Assembly (NCBI RefSeq): GCF_002933395.1
Contig: NZ_PKFN01000013.1
Span: forward strand, 120,345-184,344
Direction: 5' to 3'
DNA from: Yoonia maritima
GTDB lineage: Bacteria > Pseudomonadota > Alphaproteobacteria > Rhodobacterales > Rhodobacteraceae
DNA: 64,000 nucleotides
In this document: in pieces, positions 54,364 through 63,997 of the stretch
Layout of the letters: each line of letters starts with the position of its first letter
Numbering within the stretch: position 1 is the stretch's first letter
Notes under the pieces: model-generated
What the model was told of the DNA's origin: nothing
The model's input: the letters and a program-made list of their open reading frames with translations, nothing else
Databases searched by the model: none
Translations under genes and position numbers: made by a program

Positions 54364-56055
54364 ATGCGACGTCCCGTTTTACCCCTTCTACCCGCGCTGA
54401 CCCTTTTGCTTATGCTGGGGCCTGTCGCCGCTGGCATTTGGGGAACGCTGTTGCCTGCCTTCGGTCATCTGCCAGCCGCAGGGCTGACAGGGCCGTCGTT
54501 GGAGCCCTTTGTGGCTTTGTTCGATTGGCCCGGCCTTGCGCGCGCTGTATTGCTTTCAGTGACAACGGGGGTGGGCGCAACCGTCGTGTCGTTAGCTGTT
54601 GTTACCCTTCTGTTGGCGGGGTGGTCGGGAACCCGCCAGTTTCGGGTTCTTGAAAGGCTATTGTCGCCGCTTTTGTCAGTGCCACATGCCGCCGCCGCCT
54701 TTGGTCTGGCGTTTCTGATCGCGCCGTCTGGCTGGATCGCGCGTTTGCTGTCTCCGATTGTGACTGGCTGGGACCGCCCGCCGGATATTTTGATCGTCCA
54801 AGACCCTTTGGGCCTGACCATGATGGCAGGTCTTATCATCAAAGAAATCCCGTTCCTTATCCTGATTAGCATCGCAGCCCTTGGCCAAGCGCAGGCGCAA
54901 AACAGTGTCACTATCGCCCAAGCATTGGGATACGGGCGCGTGACAGGTTGGCTTAAGACGGTGTTTCCATGTGTCTATGCCCAGATCAGGCCACCGGTGT
55001 ATGTGGTGTTGGCCTATTCGATGTCGGTCGTTGATGTCGCGGTGATACTTGGGCCAAACACGCCGCCGACGCTGTCGGTACAGATCGTGAAATGGATGTC
55101 GGACCCGGAACTTTCTATGCGCCTGTTGGCTGCGGCTGGTGCGATCATGCAGCTTGCCTTGGTTGTCGGCGCGCTCGCGTTTTGGCGAGTGGGAGAGATC
55201 GCTTTCGCCCATTTCGGTCGACGTTGGATTGCTTCAGGTGCGCGTGGAAGATGTGACCCTATTATTGCCCAAGTAGCCCTTTTTTCAGGTGGGGTATCGG
55301 TCTTGGTGGTGCTGTTTGGACTGTTCGTCTTGGCGATCTGGTCGGTCGCGGGTTATTGGGGCTTTCCCGATGCGTTCCCAGACGGGTTCACATCACGCAA
55401 TTGGATGCGGCATGGGCCGGGGGCATTCGCGGCGCTTGGTGAAACCGCGTTCATCGCGGTCGCGGTGGGGTTCAGCGCTTTGATCCTAACCATCGGATGC
55501 CTAGAAGCAGAGTATCGCCATGGGCTACGTGTAACGCAGCGAGCGGTGTGGTTGCTTTACCTGCCGTTGTTGGTTCCGCAAACGGCGTTTTTACCGGGCT
55601 TGCAGACACTAATGCTGGGGATCGGGGCCGAAGTCGGGCGGATACCTGTCATGCTGGCGCATTTGGTTTTCGTATTGCCCTATGTGTTTTTGTCACTTTC
55701 CGATCCATTTCGTGCGTGGGACGCGCGGACTGGAACGGTCGCCGCTGCATTGGGCGCAAGCCCTGATGGTGTGCTGTGGCGCGTGCGGCTGCCGATGCTG
55801 CTACGCCCCATACTAACGGCGTTCGCCGTTGGGCTTGCCGTTTCAGTGGGGCAATATTTGCCAACGCTATTGATCGGCGGCGGTCGTGTCGCGACCCTAA
55901 CGACCGAGGCAGTGGCACTTGCGTCAGGTGGCGACCGTCGTGCGATTGGGGTGTATGGTTTAATGCAAACGGGTGCCGCGTTGTTACCCTTTGCTATGGC
56001 GCTGCTGATCCCAACCTTAGTCTGGCGCAATCGAAAGGGTCTACGGCATGAATAA
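54364..56055 (+). CDS. ynjC: YnjC-like two-domain ABC permease
   Basis: 563-residue permease with two fused binding-protein-dependent transport domains, like ThiP and E. coli YnjC. Each half carries an EAA-type loop: ALGQAQAQNSVTIAQALGYGRVTGWLKTVFPCV and ALGASPDGVLWRVRLPMLLRPILTA. About 12 hydrophobic helices are visible. The start is uncertain; ATG 54364 (MRRPVLPLLPALTLLLML) was selected because the preceding sequence is hydrophilic and overlaps ynjB, whereas ATG 54304 would overlap by 35 bases. It overlaps ynjD by eight bases. Confidence 0.9.
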   Translation: MRRPVLPLLPALTLLLMLGPVAAGIWGTLLPAFGHLPAAGLTGPSLEPFVALFDWPGLARAVLLSVTTGVGATVVSLAVVTLLLAGWSGTRQFRVLERLLSPLLSVPHAAAAFGLAFLIAPSGWIARLLSPIVTGWDRPPDILIVQDPLGLTMMAGLIIKEIPFLILISIAALGQAQAQNSVTIAQALGYGRVTGWLKTVFPCVYAQIRPPVYVVLAYSMSVVDVAVILGPNTPPTLSVQIVKWMSDPELSMRLLAAAGAIMQLALVVGALAFWRVGEIAFAHFGRRWIASGARGRCDPIIAQVALFSGGVSVLVVLFGLFVLAIWSVAGYWGFPDAFPDGFTSRNWMRHGPGAFAALGETAFIAVAVGFSALILTIGCLEAEYRHGLRVTQRAVWLLYLPLLVPQTAFLPGLQTLMLGIGAEVGRIPVMLAHLVFVLPYVFLSLSDPFRAWDARTGTVAAALGASPDGVLWRVRLPMLLRPILTAFAVGLAVSVGQYLPTLLIGGGRVATLTTEAVALASGGDRRAIGVYGLMQTGAALLPFAMALLIPTLVWRNRKGLRHE

Positions 56056-56689
56056 GGGTCTATTCCTGCGGAATATTGAAATTTCGAACGGTGCACAGCC
56101 GCTGCTAACGTTGTCACACGACATCGCACCGGGCGAGGTTTTGACCGTCATGGGCCCGTCGGGCGTGGGGAAATCGACGCTGCTAGCGTACATTACCGGC
56201 ACCCTTTCACCCGACTTTACCGGAAGCGGCAGTGTTGTTTTGGATGGGCGTGACATCACAAATGCACCCGCGCACAAGCGACACGTTGGCATCTTGTTCC
56301 AAGATGATCTGCTGTTCCCGCATCTATCCGTTGGCGCAAACCTCGCGTTTGGGCTCGCGCCGGGCGGTTCACCAGCAGACCGCCGGGCGAAGATAGCTGA
56401 AGCACTAGCGGAGGTTGACTTGGCCGGCTTTGAAGATCGCGATCCCGCTACCCTATCTGGTGGGCAAAAGGCACGTGTCGCGTTGATGCGGATGCTATTG
56501 TCCGAACCCTGCGCATTGCTATTGGATGAGCCGTTTTCACGGCTGGATACCGCATTACGCGCTCAGGTTCGCGATTTGGTGTTCATACGGGCAAGGGCCC
56601 GTTCGTTGCCTGTGTTGATGGTGACCCACGACGCCGAAGACGCCCGCGCCGCAGGTGGTAGAGTCATTACATTGGAAGTGCAGAGTTAA
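56048..56689 (+). CDS. ynjD: YnjD-like ABC transporter ATP-binding protein
   Basis: 213-residue ABC ATPase. Walker A is GPSGVGKST (residues 36-44), the signature LSGGQKARVALMRMLL near residue 136 and Walker B ALLLDEPFSRLD. Its short length is typical of YnjD and ThiQ. It overlaps ynjC at the start and is coupled to the full YnjFBCD operon. The stop overlaps the convergent THUMP methyltransferase stop by four bases. Confidence 0.93.
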   Translation: MNKGLFLRNIEISNGAQPLLTLSHDIAPGEVLTVMGPSGVGKSTLLAYITGTLSPDFTGSGSVVLDGRDITNAPAHKRHVGILFQDDLLFPHLSVGANLAFGLAPGGSPADRRAKIAEALAEVDLAGFEDRDPATLSGGQKARVALMRMLLSEPCALLLDEPFSRLDTALRAQVRDLVFIRARARSLPVLMVTHDAEDARAAGGRVITLEVQS

Positions 56690-57789
56690 AGCGGCCCTGT
56701 TTGGAACAGCCAGACCTTTAACCCACCATGCGGAACGGGCGCGCCTTTTGGTTTGAACGGCAGGCCAGTGGCCTTGGCGAGCCCAGCGTCGCTTGTGATG
56801 ATCCCGACGCGCCAGCCGCCAAACCGTTCTTTGAGCGTCTGACCTAGGCTACCGTACAGTCCAAACAGAAGTTTGGGATTCCCGATCCGGCCACCATATG
56901 GTGGGTTGCAGATGATCAGGCCGGGTGGCCCGTCAGGGCGTTGCAGGTCGGACACCGGGTGGTTTTCAAAAGTGATCAGGTCATCGACACCAGCGCGCAA
57001 TGCGTTTGCTTTGCTCATCCGGATGGCACCCGCGTCGCGGTCGCTGCCGTAAAAATGCTGTGTCGTTGGCTTTGGTGATTGTTTGCGCATGTCTTCCCAT
57101 GCTGATTGATCAAAGCTGGCGAGCTTTTCGAACGCGAAACTGCGTGACCGACCTGGGTTCAAACCACGCGCGATTTCTGCTGCCTCAATCGGAAAGGTGC
57201 CAGAGCCGCACATAGGGTCTAACACAGGCTCTTTTCCGTCATAACCACATTCACGCAAGAACAGCGAAGCCAACGTTTCACGCATCGGGGCCTTGTTCAC
57301 CGCCTCTTTGTGACCGCGCTTATGCAGGCTTTCGCCGGATGTATCGAGACTGATGGTTACCCTGTTATCGTCTATGCGCGCCTTGATCACGATCTCGGCC
57401 TCGGGGCTGATCGTCATGCCGTGGCTTTCGCGTAGTGCGGTTTCGATCCGCTGTGTCGCAGCGCCAGCGTGATAGATTTTGGATTTCTTGCTCGTACTAA
57501 CTTCGACCCTAACAGGCACATTAGAGTCTAATATGTCACCCCAAGGGAATTTGCGCGACCGTTTATCGAGCTGCGCCAAATGAAACGCCATGAATGATCC
57601 CACCCGCGCTAAAACGCGGGTTGCACCGCGCATTATGAGGTTGGCGCGCCAAACATCTGGCCATCCGCCCATGATCGTCACCCCACCGGGTGTGACTTTG
57701 GCATCAAGGAACCCGTTTTCCAACGCTTCTGCGTGTAACGCAGATTCGAGTCCGGGCGTGGCGGTCATGAATATTTCAAATTGGCTCAT
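56686..57789 (-). CDS. THUMP-domain class I RNA methyltransferase (RlmL N-terminal type)
   Basis: 367-residue protein with a THUMP RNA-binding region at the N-terminus and a SAM methyltransferase domain. The SAM motif is DPMCGSGTFPIEAAEIARG near residue 190 and the catalytic NPPY box is in IICNPPYGGRIGNPK near residue 290. It resembles the first half of E. coli RlmL (m2G in 23S rRNA) without the RlmK half, typical in alphaproteobacteria. The rRNA site modified is not established. The start ATG 57789 was chosen over an Arg-rich upstream extension. Confidence 0.9.
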   Translation of the reverse strand: MSQFEIFMTATPGLESALHAEALENGFLDAKVTPGGVTIMGGWPDVWRANLIMRGATRVLARVGSFMAFHLAQLDKRSRKFPWGDILDSNVPVRVEVSTSKKSKIYHAGAATQRIETALRESHGMTISPEAEIVIKARIDDNRVTISLDTSGESLHKRGHKEAVNKAPMRETLASLFLRECGYDGKEPVLDPMCGSGTFPIEAAEIARGLNPGRSRSFAFEKLASFDQSAWEDMRKQSPKPTTQHFYGSDRDAGAIRMSKANALRAGVDDLITFENHPVSDLQRPDGPPGLIICNPPYGGRIGNPKLLFGLYGSLGQTLKERFGGWRVGIITSDAGLAKATGLPFKPKGAPVPHGGLKVWLFQTGPL

Positions 57790-57832
57790 TCGCCGTGCAT
57801 AGGGCCAAGCACGGCGTCTGCGCAAGCTCCGT

Positions 57833-59191
57833 TTAGAACGTGGATTGGACGCCAACGCGAGCTTGTAGTTGAGATGTCGTAAATTGGGTCACGTTGGATT
57901 CCGTACGCGTGGCGGTAAGCGCAACCGTCGGAGCGAACCCGAAATAGCTGATGCTGTCAAAAACCACTGTGCCGCCAAGGCTGGCATAGCGATCCCTACG
58001 CCCATCAAGCGAAAGGGTGAATTCGTCGTAGTTTTTGTAGCCAAGTTCGCCGGATACGGAGACATGTGTTCCTATCAACGGTTGGTCGAAATGGTAGACG
58101 ATGTTTCCCCGATATTCTGTGAAACTGTCGGTTTCGAATGCAGCGTCCTGCGAAAGTCCTGAAACAGTGATCGTAACCTTGTCTTGGTTTGTACGTATAT
58201 GGTGCTGGCTTGCGTAAAGATATGTGACCTGAGTGTCAGACTGTGTCGCACGACGTGCTGTGCGGTCTTCAAAACTACCCCCAATGGTTAACGTGTCGTT
58301 AACGCCCTCTGGTATCGTCTGCGCCAATGATAGCTTTCTATAATCCCAAAGAGGGTCGCCGCTAAACCATGCCTTGCCGATATGTGCTGAGACGCTGGTT
58401 GGGCCCCAGCCGCTTTGCAATAACCGACTGTGGTTTATCGCTGCCTCTGTCAACATCAGGGCATAGTCATTGCCGGAAATATCCGGCACCGCTTCTTGGG
58501 ATTTACGAGACAGTGAAAACGTTCGGCCAAAAATGTAGCCCTGTAGCTGTGTGCGATGGTTCGGCCCTTGTGACAAATCGTAGGCCGCGAATACATCGCC
58601 AGCGTATTCGATGCCGCTTAGCGCGAGACTGCTTTCGGGCAGAAAAAATTCAAAGTCCAATCCTTCTAGGAAAAACGATTCCGATTCGGATCCGTTGTTG
58701 ATGTTGTCAGATGGCGCGACCGAGAAACCAAGATTGACGCGCAACGGGTTTTTGGTGCGAATTCTCGTGAACTCTTGTTGTACTTTCGCTGCATCTTGAC
58801 GTGTATCGATGTGGTTGCCTGCGCGCCTAAGCCACCATTGTGCACGTGTGTATTGCCCCACCTTAAAATGCGCACTTGCAACGATCCGGGCGGCTTGAAG
58901 CCGTTGGTCGGCTGTTGTGGCGACCCGATAGGCATACGTCGCGGCGTCTGCAGAGGCATGGTCAGCGCCAAGGTCCGCATGTGCTAATGAAAGTAAGATG
59001 AGCGCCGCGTAATTGGATGGCTCTTGGTCGATGACAACGTCGGCCAGTGCACGCGCGCGTTCTGGGTTGCCACTGACCAGTGCTTGTTCCGATTGTGACA
59101 GTATGTCTGTGGGGGACGCGTGGGCGTTCCTGACTGAGATTCCGAAACACAATAGGATCGCAAATATGATGGCGTAACATGAGCGTTTCAT
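57833..59191 (-). CDS. Slam-like (DUF560) surface lipoprotein assembly modifier
   Basis: 452 residues with a signal peptide (MKRSCYAIIFAILLCFGISVRNAHA), then TPR-like helical repeats (PERARALADVVIDQEPSNYAALILLSLAHADLG) to about residue 145, then a beta-barrel. The barrel starts with NPLRVNLGFSVAPSDNINNGS and ends YFGFAPTVALTATRTESNVTQF and a C-terminal Phe, features of the Slam/DUF560 family. Slam proteins move surface lipoproteins through the outer membrane. A CAP-domain lipoprotein is encoded divergently 158 bases away and is a candidate client. Pairing is inference; Slam clients are normally barrel-type. Confidence 0.78.
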   Translation of the reverse strand: MKRSCYAIIFAILLCFGISVRNAHASPTDILSQSEQALVSGNPERARALADVVIDQEPSNYAALILLSLAHADLGADHASADAATYAYRVATTADQRLQAARIVASAHFKVGQYTRAQWWLRRAGNHIDTRQDAAKVQQEFTRIRTKNPLRVNLGFSVAPSDNINNGSESESFFLEGLDFEFFLPESSLALSGIEYAGDVFAAYDLSQGPNHRTQLQGYIFGRTFSLSRKSQEAVPDISGNDYALMLTEAAINHSRLLQSGWGPTSVSAHIGKAWFSGDPLWDYRKLSLAQTIPEGVNDTLTIGGSFEDRTARRATQSDTQVTYLYASQHHIRTNQDKVTITVSGLSQDAAFETDSFTEYRGNIVYHFDQPLIGTHVSVSGELGYKNYDEFTLSLDGRRDRYASLGGTVVFDSISYFGFAPTVALTATRTESNVTQFTTSQLQARVGVQSTF

Positions 59192-59349
59192 AATAGTATC
59201 GCTAATACGGTGCAGAGATACCAGCAACGTTTTGACCGCTTTAGTCGGTGGATCGGCGTTTCGTCGCCAGCTTTGATGGGGGCGTGAAAACGGCTTTGAT
59301 GCTGTATCGGACTCGACTACGCATTCTGTAAGCTAAATGAGGTCACGCT

Positions 59350-59853
59350 ATGAAATCCTATCTCGCAGTCGTTGCTATATCAGTTTTAGGCGCATGCAGC
59401 AGCGGAACCTCGGGTGCTGATACCAGCACCGGAACGCCGACGGCCCCAAGCACCCCGACGGTGCCATCGACACCTGTAGATGCGTCGTTTCAGGGTATGC
59501 TAAACGATGTGCGCGCTTCCAACGGTGCTGGGGCGGTTACATATGACGCGCGGCTGGGTGCTGCCGCGCAAGGCCATGCTGACGATATGCTTGCGAACAA
59601 TTACTTTAGCCACACAGGGCTGAACGGTTCGTCACCCGGTGATCGGATTACCGCGACCGGCTATGTCTGGCGTACGTATGGTGAAAACATTGCCAAGGGG
59701 CAGACATCCGAAGAACAGGTGATGGAGGGCTGGACAAATTCACCGGGCCACCATGCAAATAACATCAACCCAGCGTTTGAAGACTATGCATTAGCCAAGG
59801 CAGGTTCAGGTAGCAACACCTATTGGGTGTTGGTGTTAGCAACAGAGATGTAG
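59350..59853 (+). CDS. CAP-domain (SCP/PR1-like) lipoprotein
   Basis: 167 residues with a lipoprotein signal (MKSYLAVVAISVLGAC; Cys16 after LGA). A Thr/Pro/Ser-rich linker (TPTAPSTPTVPSTP) follows, and the Ser at +2 suggests outer membrane localisation. The CAP domain starts FQGMLNDVRASNGAGAVTYDARLGAAAQGHADDM and has NYFSHTG, YGENIAKGQTSEEQVMEGWTNSPGHHANNINP, typical SCP motifs. Bacterial CAP proteins can be proteases or lipid binders; no activity is assigned. The start has AATGAGG upstream. Confidence 0.9.
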   Translation: MKSYLAVVAISVLGACSSGTSGADTSTGTPTAPSTPTVPSTPVDASFQGMLNDVRASNGAGAVTYDARLGAAAQGHADDMLANNYFSHTGLNGSSPGDRITATGYVWRTYGENIAKGQTSEEQVMEGWTNSPGHHANNINPAFEDYALAKAGSGSNTYWVLVLATEM

Positions 59854-59855
59854 CG

Positions 59856-60608
59856 CTAGGCGGTTTCAGGTTTTGGTACGGGTTTGGTCATGCCTTCTAA
59901 CACCCTTAACGGCCGCTTTACGGTTTCAGAAAGCCCTGTTGGGGTGGGTGCAGCCATTTGTTTACTGACTTCAACCATAAGAACGCCTCCTGCAGCGATC
60001 AATGGCATGGAGTGCCCAACACGTTCAATAAGCCCGGCTGACTTACGCCAAATTCGTCCGCTTGAGGGCGGTTGATAGAGCGTAGAAAGCGTTCGTTCTG
60101 TCACGAACCGATGTTTGCGTAGTTGCGATTCAAGTTGGCTAGGTGAATATGGACGCCCGTAGCCAAATGGGGTCTTGTCCGATCGCGACCAAAGCCCAGC
60201 ACGGTTCGGTACAATGAAAACAGCCCGCCCCCCTGGACCCAACACACGCCATGCTTCGTCCAGCAATGCTGTTGGTTGTTCAGTTGTATCCAGCCCGTGC
60301 ATCATCACCAGCTTGTCGACGTGACCGGTTTCAATGGGCCAAAGGGTATCTTCGCACAAAACGCTTTGGTTTTTTTCGCCCGGCGGCCAAGGCATCACGC
60401 CTTGTGGACCAGGCATCAGCCCGATAACGCGCCGAGCGTCTTTTAGGTATGGTCGCAATAGCGGAACAGCAAAACCAAAGCCGACAACCATCTGGCCTTG
60501 GGCCTCTGGCCACATTTGGGTTAGCTCTGTGCGGATTACCTTTTGGGCCGCCCGCCCAAGGGCGCTTCGGTAATAGAATTGACGCAGATCCAAAACATCT
60601 AGGTGCAT
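59856..60608 (-). CDS. Class I SAM-dependent methyltransferase-like protein
   Basis: 250 residues. A methyltransferase-like core is suggested by [28 protein letters not shown] (nucleotide-binding region, imperfect GxGxG), [23 protein letters not shown], and [25 protein letters not shown] (motif VI-like). The first glycine motif is degenerate. The start ATG 60608 ([18 protein letters not shown]) is the usual start; a longer frame upstream is hydrophobic. It converges with the CAP lipoprotein gene and is divergent from gloB. Confidence 0.82.
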   Translation of the reverse strand: MHLDVLDLRQFYYRSALGRAAQKVIRTELTQMWPEAQGQMVVGFGFAVPLLRPYLKDARRVIGLMPGPQGVMPWPPGEKNQSVLCEDTLWPIETGHVDKLVMMHGLDTTEQPTALLDEAWRVLGPGGRAVFIVPNRAGLWSRSDKTPFGYGRPYSPSQLESQLRKHRFVTERTLSTLYQPPSSGRIWRKSAGLIERVGHSMPLIAAGGVLMVEVSKQMAAPTPTGLSETVKRPLRVLEGMTKPVPKPETA

Positions 60609-60670
60609 TGCGGTTGCAGTTCCTTGGGCAAAGATTACGTTTAACCATATCAACAGAAGGGCGCATTGCC

Positions 60671-61447
60671 ATGGGAAACACTTCAACGACATTAGAATTG
60701 GTCACTGTGCCGTGTTTGTCGGACAACTATGCGTTTTTGGTCCACAATGCACAGACTGGCGAAACTGCGTTGATCGACGCGCCGGAGGCGGCCCCAATCC
60801 AAGCAGAACTTGATGCGCGTGGTTGGGTTCTATCCGACATTTTACTGACCCATCACCACCCGGATCATATTGATGGCGTCAAAGAACTGCGTGGGGACGC
60901 GCGCGTGATTGGTGCAAAAGCAGATGCTCACCGTCTTCCGCCGCTAGATGTCGAAGTAAGTGAAGGCGCCATGCTGACCGTGTGTGGTACACAAACGGAT
61001 GTGTTTGACGTGTCAGGGCATACCTTAGGTCATATCGCGTTCTACATGCCCGATCCGGGTTATGCATTCACGGCAGATAGTTTAATGGCGCTTGGATGCG
61101 GACGGCTATTTGAAGGTTCGCCTGCGCAAATGTGGGACAGCATGCAAAAGCTGCGCGCACTGCCTGACAGTACGGTTGTTTGTTCCGGTCACGAATATAC
61201 AGAATCGAACGCACGTTTCGCTCTGTCCCTTGATCCTGAGAATTCTGCGCTTATCTCTCGTATAGAGAAGATCACAGCCGCACGGACGACCAATCAGCCA
61301 ACGATTCCCTCAAACTTAGGCGACGAAAAGCGGACAAACCCGTTTTTACGGGCCGACGACACTGCCTTCAAAGCAGTTCTAGGGATGGAAATGTCGACTG
61401 ACGTCGAGGTGTTTGCTGAAATACGCGCAAGAAAAGACAGATTCTGA
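60671..61447 (+). CDS. gloB: Hydroxyacylglutathione hydrolase (glyoxalase II)
   Basis: 258-residue metallo-beta-lactamase-fold enzyme hydrolysing S-lactoylglutathione to lactate, the second step of methylglyoxal detoxification. The metal motif is THHHPDH (60-66), followed by [11 protein letters not shown] near residue 120, [17 protein letters not shown] near 135 and [14 protein letters not shown] near 175; the C-terminal arginine-rich substrate-binding segment ([10 protein letters not shown]) is present. The length is standard. It sits 179 bases upstream of clpA. Confidence 0.95.
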   Translation: MGNTSTTLELVTVPCLSDNYAFLVHNAQTGETALIDAPEAAPIQAELDARGWVLSDILLTHHHPDHIDGVKELRGDARVIGAKADAHRLPPLDVEVSEGAMLTVCGTQTDVFDVSGHTLGHIAFYMPDPGYAFTADSLMALGCGRLFEGSPAQMWDSMQKLRALPDSTVVCSGHEYTESNARFALSLDPENSALISRIEKITAARTTNQPTIPSNLGDEKRTNPFLRADDTAFKAVLGMEMSTDVEVFAEIRARKDRF

Positions 61448-61626
61448 CAGCCATTTTACCCGATTGGGCCAGAATTTCGCGCAAAAGCCACTTTTCACAT
61501 GTTTTGTGAGGATGAATCGGAAAAAAGTCCTTGAAGGTTCCGGGATAAAACCAAACCTTAAGGATAAGAGGCCACGGTTGGTTTGTGCCCAGCACGAGCA
61601 GACCCACGATGTGAAGGAGCACAAAA

Positions 61627-63954
61627 GTGCCATCATTTTCGACCACACTAGAGCAAGCCATTCATGGGGCGCTGGCCCTTGCGAATGCCCGCAAACACGA
61701 ACTTGCCACGCTAGAGCATCTTTTGCTCTCGCTTATTGATGAACCTGATGCGGCGCGTGTTATGCGTGCTTGCTCGGTCAATCTGGACGATCTGCGCAAA
61801 GATCTAGAAGATTTTATCGACGACGATCTTGCGACGCTGATCACAGATGTCGAAGGATCAGAGGCCGTGCCAACAGCCGCGTTCCAGCGGGTAATCCAAC
61901 GCGCAGCGATCCATGTGCAGTCGTCTGGTCGTAGCGAAGTAACCGGCGCCAACGTATTGGTTGCTATCTTTGCTGAACGCGAAAGTAACGCGGCTTACTT
62001 CCTACAAGAACAGGATATGACGCGTTACGATGCTGTGAATTTTATCGCGCATGGCGTCGCCAAAGATCCCGCTTTTGGCGAATCGCGCCCGGTAACCGGA
62101 TCACCAGAAGATGGTGAAACGATTTCATCCGGTGGCGAAGCCGAGGAAAAAGAAAGCGCACTTGCCAAATACTGCGTTGATTTGAATGTGAAGGCCTCAA
62201 AGGGCGATGTTGATCCGTTGATCGGCCGTACCCACGAAGTTGAACGTTGCATTCAGGTGCTTTGCCGCCGTCGTAAGAATAACCCGCTGTTGGTGGGTGA
62301 TCCGGGCGTAGGCAAAACCGCGATTGCCGAAGGTTTGGCGTATAAAATCGTAAATAACGAAGTACCCGAGGTTCTGTCTAAGGCGACGATCTATTCGCTT
62401 GATATGGGGGCTTTGCTTGCTGGTACGCGTTACCGCGGTGATTTCGAAGAACGGCTAAAAGCCGTGATGACGGAAATGGAAGACCATCCTGATGCGGTGC
62501 TGTTTATCGATGAAATCCACACCATTATTGGTGCTGGTGCGACATCGGGTGGCGCGATGGATGCATCCAATTTGCTGAAACCTGCGTTGCAGGGCGGCAA
62601 ACTGCGCTGCATGGGGTCAACGACATACAAAGAGTTCCGTCAGCACTTTGAAAAAGACCGTGCGCTATCCCGTCGTTTCCAGAAGATTGATGTGACTGAA
62701 CCTTCGGTTCCAGACGCGATTAAAATTCTGCAGGGGCTGAAGCCGTATTTCGAGGAGCATCACAGCATCAAATACACAGCTGACGCGATCAAAACTGCAG
62801 TAGAGCTTTCTGCGCGCTACATCAACGACCGCAAACTGCCGGATAAGGCGATCGACGTCATCGACGAAGCTGGTGCAGCACAGCACCTGCTGTCTGAATC
62901 CAAACGCCGCAAGACGCTTGGCGCTAAGGACATCGAGGCGGTCGTCGCAAAAATCGCGCGTATTCCAGCCAAGAACGTGTCTAAAGATGATGCCGAAGTT
63001 TTGAAGGATCTTGAAAAGTCTCTCAAGCGTGTCGTCTTTGGTCAGAACACCGCAATCGAGGCATTGTCTTCGGCGATTAAACTGGCGCGTGCTGGGTTGC
63101 GTGAACCGGAAAAACCAATCGGTAACTACCTGTTCGCGGGCCCAACCGGTGTCGGTAAGACCGAGGTGGCCAAACAACTGGCCGACACATTGGGGGTAGA
63201 GCTGCTACGTTTCGACATGTCTGAATACATGGAAAAACACGCGGTATCACGTCTGATTGGCGCACCTCCGGGTTATGTCGGTTTTGACCAAGGTGGCATG
63301 CTGACTGACGGCGTTGACCAAAACCCGCACTGTGTATTGTTGCTCGACGAAATGGAAAAGGCGCATCCGGATGTTTACAACATCTTGCTGCAAGTCATGG
63401 ACCACGGGAAACTGACCGACCACAACGGTCGCACAACGGATTTCCGCAACGTGATCATTATCATGACATCGAATGCTGGTGCGTCTGAAATGTCGAAAAA
63501 CGCATTGGGCTTTGGTCGCGAAACCCGCGAAGGCGAAGATACCGCCGCGATCGAGCGGACGTTCACGCCTGAATTCCGCAACCGATTAGATGCGATCATT
63601 AGCTTTGGCGCACTGCCGAAACCAGTGATTATGCAAGTGGTCGAGAAATTTGTGCTTCAGCTAGAAGCACAACTGATTGACCGCAACGTCCATATTGAAC
63701 TGACCAAGGCTGCAGCGGAATGGCTGGCAGACAAGGGATATGATGCAAAGATGGGCGCCCGCCCGCTTGGCCGTGTTATTCAAGAGCACATCAAGAAACC
63801 GCTTGCCGAAGAACTGTTGTTTGGCAAGTTGGTCAAGGGTGGGATCGTTAAGGTAGGCGTCAAAGGTGGCGCACTTGTCTTAAATTATGAAGCCCCAGAG
63901 CAAGGTAAGATCACTGATGGTGGAGATAAGCCACCGCTCTTAACTGCCGATTGA
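61627..63954 (+). CDS. clpA: ATP-dependent Clp protease ATPase subunit ClpA
   Basis: 775-residue AAA+ unfoldase of the ClpAP protease. An N-domain ([33 protein letters not shown]) precedes NBD1 with Walker [16 protein letters not shown] near residue 226 and NBD2 with [19 protein letters not shown] near 512; the C-terminal IGF-like loop partner of ClpP appears in the second half. It starts with GTG 61627, AAGGAG eight bases upstream. clpS, which often lies just before clpA, is not present in the preceding 179 bases; a terminator follows the gene. Confidence 0.97.
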   Translation: MPSFSTTLEQAIHGALALANARKHELATLEHLLLSLIDEPDAARVMRACSVNLDDLRKDLEDFIDDDLATLITDVEGSEAVPTAAFQRVIQRAAIHVQSSGRSEVTGANVLVAIFAERESNAAYFLQEQDMTRYDAVNFIAHGVAKDPAFGESRPVTGSPEDGETISSGGEAEEKESALAKYCVDLNVKASKGDVDPLIGRTHEVERCIQVLCRRRKNNPLLVGDPGVGKTAIAEGLAYKIVNNEVPEVLSKATIYSLDMGALLAGTRYRGDFEERLKAVMTEMEDHPDAVLFIDEIHTIIGAGATSGGAMDASNLLKPALQGGKLRCMGSTTYKEFRQHFEKDRALSRRFQKIDVTEPSVPDAIKILQGLKPYFEEHHSIKYTADAIKTAVELSARYINDRKLPDKAIDVIDEAGAAQHLLSESKRRKTLGAKDIEAVVAKIARIPAKNVSKDDAEVLKDLEKSLKRVVFGQNTAIEALSSAIKLARAGLREPEKPIGNYLFAGPTGVGKTEVAKQLADTLGVELLRFDMSEYMEKHAVSRLIGAPPGYVGFDQGGMLTDGVDQNPHCVLLLDEMEKAHPDVYNILLQVMDHGKLTDHNGRTTDFRNVIIIMTSNAGASEMSKNALGFGRETREGEDTAAIERTFTPEFRNRLDAIISFGALPKPVIMQVVEKFVLQLEAQLIDRNVHIELTKAAAEWLADKGYDAKMGARPLGRVIQEHIKKPLAEELLFGKLVKGGIVKVGVKGGALVLNYEAPEQGKITDGGDKPPLLTAD

Positions 63955-63977
63955 TTGTGTCGCCATAGATAGCAAAT

Positions 63978-63997
63978 GCCCGCCGTTAACGGCGGGC
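63978..63997 (+). terminator. Terminator hairpin after clpA
   Basis: GCCCGCCG (63978-63985) pairs perfectly with CGGCGGGC (63990-63997) around TTAA, 24 bases after the clpA stop. The following bases (GTT) are cut by the window end, so a T-run cannot be confirmed, but the strong GC stem is typical of an intrinsic terminator. Confidence 0.75.

Noticed and set aside
54304..54364. ynjC start inside ynjB by 35 bases
   Set aside because: The sequence before ATG 54364 is hydrophilic and lacks a hydrophobic first helix; a start at 54364 places the first membrane helix directly after the start.
61495..61509. TCACA-TGTTT-TGTGA dyad upstream of clpA as a CRP/FNR-like site
   Set aside because: The arms are short, the spacing is off for CRP (TGTGA-N6-TCACA is inverted here), and no second copy was seen.
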